Assembly: GCF_949987535.1 (NCBI RefSeq) | Contig: NC_080079.1 | Span: 3,358,501 to 3,422,500, forward strand | Source: Balaenoptera acutorostrata | Taxonomy: Eukaryota; Chordata; Mammalia; Artiodactyla; Balaenopteridae | DNA length: 64,000 bases | Direction: 5' to 3' | In this document: piece by piece, positions 58,781-64,000 of the stretch | How positions within the stretch are numbered: position 1 is the first letter of the stretch | Layout: each line of letters starts with the position of its first letter | The notes under the pieces: generated by a model | The model's input: only the letters and a program-made list of their open reading frames with translations | Databases searched by the model: none | What the model was told of the DNA's origin: nothing | Program-made: the position numbers and the translations under genes

Positions 58781-58808
58781 CTCTCCCTTCAGCTGTGCTG
58801 TCGTTTCT

Positions 58809-59103
58809 GAACCCCACTGTTCGTCAGTGCTCAAAGTAGAGCACCCAAGTCCAGGTATCCTTTGATCAGTGCTGCCTCCCGGGACCTGGAAAGTGTGATT
58901 CGGATCATTGACTCTAACTCTGCCTTATACTGTTAATTCACCTCGAACATGGGGGCGGTGAGACTCTGCAGGCCTCTGTTTGGGGAACTCAGGGAGACAA
59001 TTCTCCTCCTTCCGAGGATTAAACACAGAACTTGACTTTCATTCCTGGTGATCTTGCTCATGTTTTGTTTGTTTCTGTCTTTTTTTTTTTTTTCCCCCTC
59101 CAG
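58809..59103. other. Unique sequence right of the L1
   Basis: It continues the unique sequence interrupted by the L1. A T/C-rich run at 59078-59103 ends in 'ccccctccag' and works as a candidate splice acceptor. Confidence 0.45.
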
Positions 59104-59179
59104 GATTTAAATGGGTTGAGAGGCAGTGTGCTGGATCGTGGCTCTGATATGGGTATCTCACTTAGCTCCTGCAGTTTGG
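59104..59179 (+). other. Candidate exon from a MIR-like sequence
   Basis: A very strong acceptor (poly-T then ccccctccag, ending 59103) and a strong donor (TTTGG|GTAAGT, at 59179/59180) enclose 76 bases. Only the first forward frame is open throughout (25 codons plus one base). The sequence and what follows ('gggtaagttcccacc') resemble a degraded plus-strand MIR, in which the usual 'gggcaagtt' changed to 'gggtaagtt' would create the donor. Exonised MIRs are known in mammals; use of this one is inference. Confidence 0.3.
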
Positions 59180-59209
59180 GTAAGTTCCCACCTTGCCGTG
59201 CACTCCACA

Positions 59210-59764
59210 CCTTTGGGTAAAACCCTGGCAAGTCGCAGTCCTAGACAGGACCTGTGAGGAGTGCTTCATGATAGGAGGCATGCTTGAGACGCTCTCCAAA
59301 TAACCCTTCACCCTTGTTCTATACATGTAGGGGTAATTATTCAGTCACCTGTGAGTTCAGATAATCTTATCCTCAGCCAGGTCTTGCTTCTCCATCCAGA
59401 CCACAAATGAGATTGATCAAATCTTTACCCCAAAGCAAGACCACTTCTGTCTGAAAAGCTCCCTGATCTCCAGATCAGGAAAGAAACATGGCAGCTCCAA
59501 GTGGTCATTCTGTCTTCACTGCCCAGCAAACCTGCGTCTGCTCATGTCTTGACTTTGTTTCTGTCTCTCTGCCCTCGGGCTCTCAGCCTTCCCCCCATAG
59601 CCTGCTTCTCCCACATCCAACATCTTATTAAACGAAGGCAACTGCCAACATTTAGAGGAAGAGCGACAGCATTATCTTCCCTGCAGATATTTCCAAACAT
59701 CTGGATTATTTACACCAGGCAGACAAAGTGTCTGAAAAATAGGCTGCTTTTCCCTCTTTCGTTC
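59210..59764. other. Unique sequence, no gene seen
   Basis: Mixed composition. A 130-codon plus frame at 59501-59893 runs into the neighbouring hAT element and has no domain. Confidence 0.45.
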
Positions 59765-59975
59765 AGGGGTCAGCAAACTTTTCCTGTAAACGTCCGGATA
59801 GTAAATATTTTAAGCTTTGTGGACCATAGAGTTTCTGTCACCACTACTCAACTCTGCCATTGTATCAGGAAAGCAGCCTCAGACCATAAGTAAACAAATA
59901 AGCATGGCTGTTTCAATAAAACTTTATTTACAGTGGCCAGATCTGGTCCCACTGGCTATAGATTGCCATTGCTCA
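59765..59975 (+). mobile_element. hAT-Charlie non-autonomous DNA transposon (MER-type)
   Basis: The start 'caggggtcagcaaacttttcctgtaaacg', 'agtaaatattttaagctttgtgg', 'actcaactctgccattgta', 'cataagtaaacaaataagcatggctg' and 'caataaaactttatttaca' match the same family as the copy at 1.5 kb. The right end is degraded. Confidence 0.85.
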
Positions 59976-60954
59976 TTGCAGAGACGTAACCTAAATCTCA
60001 GCTCCAAAGAGAGAGACAAGCAGAGCTGCACTGAGGGCATCAGGAAGCCCCCTTAAATGAGAGTCATTGGCACCTGGCTTTTAACCTGATGAGTGAAGTT
60101 GTTCCAGAGTAGCTCTTGCTGCCTTACACCCTCTCATGCCAGCAGAGGACCCTTTGTTTACAACTGATACCACTGTGAATATTCATCTATTTCCTGAGAT
60201 GTTTTTCCTTCTTTCTATTTGCAATATGGAAAATGTTTCCTTTTTTCCCCCTACTAGCTCCATTTTCCCACATAGCACTTTGCTTTCATCATGTTGATTT
60301 TCTTCTCTTATACATATTTTGGTTTGAGGAACCGATATTTTTGTAGCTGGTGAAGGTGTCTCAGTTAGACAACAGCACAGGCCTGAACTGTTTCATGCTC
60401 ACAGCTAATTCCCTTCCAGAATCTCACACTTTCTCTTTGGAACCGTGAAATAATGTATTTGTGAAATGTTCACACATGCTAAGAACAGAAGTTTTGGACG
60501 TGCCGTATATGTTTGATTTTCAGATCATTTAATTCTGTTGCCTCAGAGAGCCATTCGGTTTGTGGTAAGAAGGGTTAGCACATTTTAATACTGTGAAAAA
60601 AAGTTCTTTTCACTAGTAAGCATCTTCCAAATGACTGAAATTTTCAGGTAACTGAATTTTTATCAGTTTTTGGTATCTAAATTTCCCAACTTTAAAACAA
60701 ATAGACGAGTTTGCATGCATCCTCTAATAATGAGCCGAAGTGGCTTTGCTGGAAAAAAAAATAACTGAAAATGTTGAGTAAGTGGAATTTTTGGGCATAG
60801 CTCTGGTGACACCGGGGTTCCAGCGTGCAGCCTGAAGGCTGGTTTTTCCTCACCCAACTTTCTTCCCATCCTCCAATGCCTGTGAGATCACCATTCATTT
60901 GCCTTCATAAGTTGAGAATACTTCTTCATCTGCCACTCAATCAAAAGCAAACTT
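59976..60954. other. Unique sequence, no gene seen
   Basis: AT-rich, no repeat recognised. Confidence 0.45.
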
Positions 60955-61045
60955 GAGGGCAGAGTTTGTGTCTTATTCTCATTTTTCGTCAATGCTACAT
61001 TGGATGCGCTGCACATAGTAGGGCCTCAGTAAATGGCTGTGACAT
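60955..61045 (+). repeat. L2 3' end
   Basis: 'gggcagagtttgtgtcttattctc', 'gctgcacatagtagggcctcagtaaatggctgtg' is the typical end of L2-type elements ('gggcagggacc...cacatagtaggtgctcaataaat'). Confidence 0.75.
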
Positions 61046-61532
61046 TGACGGTGCAGGAGGACAGCCACCCTCAGCATCGGGCAGCAGAGCATAGCTGCAC
61101 ATGAGGCTCAGCTCTGCAGTCCTCCACTTATAAATTCCTAACCCATAGAGGACGCAGAAACATCATTGCGGTGCCCCTGCTGGTTGACCCTCCTTCCTAG
61201 GAAGCTGCCCTCAGGGCAGGCTGCCCGGGGAGAGAACACCTAGACTTTTATTTTGTTTTTTAAATTCTCTGGCTGTAGAAGAAGGCCAGGAGCCGATGAG
61301 AAGGAGCGTCAGTGCAGCAAGTGCCCCTGGGGCTGTTCTGGCCTTCGCATGGGGTAATAGTTTTTCCCAGCCCAAATCTCTGCCCTTGGAATTTTTACTG
61401 CCTACTGCAGATTCCTCTAGATAGAGATCCTTTTGCTTAACAAGTATCTTCAGGAAGATACTGAACTTCTGGGTGGGTTAAATCAATCATCCATTTGATG
61501 AATGGATACAACTCCAGATCTGGGATACACGT
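61046..61532. other. Unique sequence, no gene seen
   Basis: Mixed composition; nothing recognisable. Confidence 0.45.
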
Positions 61533-61546
61533 TCTCTGATCTTTTT

Positions 61547-61903
61547 TTTTTTTTTTAATTAATTTATTTTAGTTCTTTATTTTTGGCTGCATTGAGTCTT
61601 CGTTGCTGTGCGCGGGCTTCCTCTAGTTGCGGTGAGCGGGGGCTACTCTTCGTTGCGGTGCACGCGCCTCTCATTGCAGTGGCCTCTCGCTGCGAAGCAC
61701 GGCTCTAGGCGCCTGAGCCTCAATAGTTGTGGCACGCGGGCTCAGTAGTTGTAACCTGTGGATTCTAGAGTGCAGGCTCAGTAGTTGGTGGCTCACGGGC
61801 CCTGTTGCTCCACGGCATGTGGAATCCTCCCAGACCAGGGCTCGAACCCGTGTCCCCTGCATTGGCATGCGGATTCTCAACCACTGCACCACCAGGGAAG
61901 CCC
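61547..61903 (-). mobile_element. CHR-type SINE (long subfamily)
   Basis: A perfect 14-bp duplication 'tctctgatcttttt' lies at 61533-61546 and 61904-61917. The T-rich tail is at the left and the head 'gcaccaccagggaagccc' at the right. It has the longer body with 'cagtagttg' repeats, as at 11.4-12.2 kb. Confidence 0.96.
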
Positions 61904-61917
61904 TCTCTGATCTTTTT

Positions 61918-64000
61918 GATCAAGAATTTCCACTGTAAAATTTTGAGCATGGACCTCCAGCACAAGCCTATTTATTTTATTTATCAATTATATACACGTG
62001 CTATTGCACCAATATATTATGTGTTTTAAAGCGAGCGTGAAATATTAGTTAAAATAAGAAAATAAAGAAAACTACAATTTCTTTTATCTTTGTGCTCCCC
62101 TCTGGAGAACAGTAGTGAGGGGCTGTCTGAAGCCCCAGAACAGCACATTAGATGAGAGCTCTCTGAGGGATGGAGACATCTTTGGGGCCAGAGCTCCTAC
62201 CCCGTGGACCGCACCCTACCTGCTTGGGCTCAAGCTCACCTGTCTGGAAGCAGCTCTCAGCTCTTGTGGTGACATTGCTTCTACAGGAGCAGGTGTGTCC
62301 AGGCCCAGCCAGTTGATTACAGAGGACTTCCTGGGCACACCTGTTCCCCTGGTGGGCGCGGCCTCGGGGACTGCAGAACAGTGACCCGACCCTGGCGGCT
62401 TGTGGAGTGATCCGCGTTATCCACTCAGAGAGCCCATACCCAACCACTGCTCCTGCTTCCTCGTGATCGAGACATGAGCTAGCTTGACTGATGTGGTAAA
62501 ATATGTCTACATACATAGGGTGTCCGAAAGGTTTGTGGACACAGTTTCATAGCAGATCATTTTAATCACCGATGGGAGTTAGATTTTCTGAGGAATCCCA
62601 CATTTAATCCTTTTGTAAAGAATCTCTCTTAGAGAGAAACCACCACTCCCTTATTTTGTCTGCTTGGTAACCTCTGACTTTGAAGGTAGGCGTGGATTAG
62701 AGCAGGTACCTACTTACCTGATGTCCCTCCACCTCCCTGCCCTCAGAGTAGGATTAATGGCAAAGAAGACAAGGTCATAGATTTTCAACTTTTTGGAAAA
62801 AGCTTGCTATCATCTAATGGAGTAGAACTTATTAGCATCACTTTTTTCACCTTTCATTAAATGGGCATGGAATAACCTCCTTGTCTGTGATTCGAAGGCC
62901 AGGTTACTTGTAGGGATATAGATTCATATTGAAAGCCCCGGGTCTGGGGATCCAAAGGGCTGTGATTTTTGATCAGGGTTGGGGACACCCACCCTATGGA
63001 TCTGACCCATGTTTGCTGGATAAAAGCCAATGCGAGTGAGGGCCTTTCCCCAACCGCCTGCATTTTCCATTCCTGACCCCCCACTCCCCATGTGTGCATC
63101 GTCTTAGGTGTACAAATTCCGAGAGAGTTTTGGTGATGATGATGATGGTGATTTTGTGGGTGTATTTGCAGACCCCCGGCCAGGAGAACGTGGGTCCCTG
63201 AGGGCACGTGCACATGCCATGGCCGTTCAGCGATGCCTGCGGTTGTCGAGCTTGTAGTATGACTCATAAGGCAGAAGAGACACTTACAGTATTTTCTTTT
63301 CCTCTTGTAATTAATACCTCTTAAGTTGTTTAAAGAAATACAGTACAATCACCCTTTTGAACAGGGTTATAACAACATGATCTTTAGAAGTTAAAAAACA
63401 GCTGGTTCCACTCAAATTCTAAATACATTAAAACAAACTTTGAAGTAAATAATCTGAGTTTCTGTTTTCATAAATTACAGTGATAACATGTAAATTTCTC
63501 CATTCAGCTATCTTTACATAAGCCCTTTTGTGCTTCCCTCTCCCAAACTGTGAACATATTAGAGATTCTTTCAGAGAAATTGTAAATATACTTTTCTTTA
63601 AAAGTAGATGCAATAAATCCAGCTGCATTTAGCTAATATAATCAGGTGGCCCTGAAAACGTGCAATGCCTAATACGGGCTACAAAAAAAAAAAAAAAAAA
63701 AAAATGTAGCAGAGCTTTTTTTTTTTCCCCCTCTCCTTTAAAAAAAAGGCAACATTAACTGTTTCACAAAAAGTTATTTGTTTCCTCTAGAAGCCCAGCT
63801 AGTGAGCTTTGGGGGATAAGGGATCCATTTCACCTATAGGTTACATGAGCTTTTGTTATTTGTTTTCATACAAAATAAACCGCAAAGCTCTGGCTAATGT
63901 ACTATTGTGTGGAGTTTTGGTGGGAATATTTCAAAAGTAGTATGTATTTTCCCTTGATTATTTCTCCAGATCCTTAGGGATACAACCCAATCGTGGTGTA
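61918..64000. other. Unique sequence to the window end
   Basis: No recognisable gene. A 22-A run at 63683-63704 is flanked by 'gctaca' and 'tgtagc', followed by a T-run at 63716-63726. A short gatgat run lies near 63134-63148. The 163-codon minus frame at 62857-63348 has no domain. Confidence 0.45.

Larger units (their letters stand above)
56545..58793 (-). promoter_or_regulatory. L1 5' UTR with internal promoter
   Basis: A 2.25-kb leader precedes ORF1, much longer than the roughly 0.9-kb human L1 5' UTR. It is GC- and CpG-rich from 57.45 to 58.55 kb and holds two tandem 366-bp units. It becomes A-rich (with (gaaa)n at 57071-57087) nearer ORF1. The 5' end starts GCTGAAGGGAGAGAAGATGGCGG on the minus strand. 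The AAGATGGCGG YY1-type site (plus-strand 58771-58780) begins about 14 bases from the start, just as in human L1, where YY1 sets the start of transcription. Promoter activity is inferred. Confidence 0.85.
51375..58808 (-). mobile_element. Full-length L1 retrotransposon with 15-bp TSD
   Basis: The element spans about 51390-58793 (7.4 kb) on the minus strand, between perfect copies of 'tgtgctgtcgtttct' (51375-51389 and 58794-58808). From 5' to 3' it holds a 2.25-kb 5' UTR (58793-56545), ORF1 (56544-55651), a 58-bp spacer, ORF2 (55592-51777, with one in-frame stop), a 3' UTR of about 370 bp and an A-rich tail (T-rich on the plus strand, 51390-51408). The inferred nick on the plus strand, TTTCT/GAA, fits the loose TTTT/AA preference of the L1 endonuclease. 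The perfect duplication, open ORF1 and nearly open ORF2 point to a recent insertion. Confidence 0.98.

Overview
This window is nuclear DNA from a placental mammal, most likely a cetacean (or the closely related hippopotamus lineage). Seven copies of a tRNA-derived SINE of the CHR type are present, ending in the typical 'gggcttccctggtgg' head (or its complement). That family is known from whales, dolphins and hippos. Mammalian L1, MIR, L2, MLT1 and hAT-Charlie (MER) repeats fill much of the rest. No host protein-coding gene could be recognised. Almost all longer reading frames fall in repeats or are chance frames in GC-rich sequence.

Layout. 1-4850: mostly unique sequence with a MIR remnant, a hAT/MER element and an L1 3' end. 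4850-11000: a nested stack of old L1s in minus orientation, holding an MLT1-type LTR, a CA microsatellite and a younger L1 with an inverted 5' part. 11441-12180: two adjacent SINEs, one inserted into the target site of the other. 12.8-19 kb: MER5A, an MLT1 LTR, a CpG-dense patch near 15.3 kb and more L1 3' ends. 20.1-23.6 kb: two almost identical SINEs around a solo class I ERV LTR. 24-46 kb: mostly unique, AT-rich sequence of gene-desert or intron type with scattered SINEs, MIRs and one L1 inserted into a MIR. A small CpG-rich cluster at 35.68-35.90 kb carries an RFX-type X-box and an E-box. 46.3-50.9 kb: old L1 remnants in both orientations plus a MER1-like element.

51,390-58,793 is the main feature: a full-length L1 of about 7.4 kb on the minus strand with a perfect 15-bp target-site duplication. 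It has an intact ORF1, and an ORF2 that is full length except for one in-frame TAG and a catalytic Glu-to-Gly change in the endonuclease. Its long 5' UTR contains two 366-bp tandem units. 58.8-64 kb: unique sequence with another hAT/MER element, an L2 3' end and a SINE.

Most datable retroelements lie on the minus strand, and two splice-flanked candidate exons (45.10 and 59.10 kb) read on the plus strand. The window could therefore be inside a large intron, or next to a gene, on the plus strand; this is inference. I did not find a new multi-gene system. The most unusual structure is the L1 5' UTR, whose tandem units have a length divisible by three and are open on both strands.
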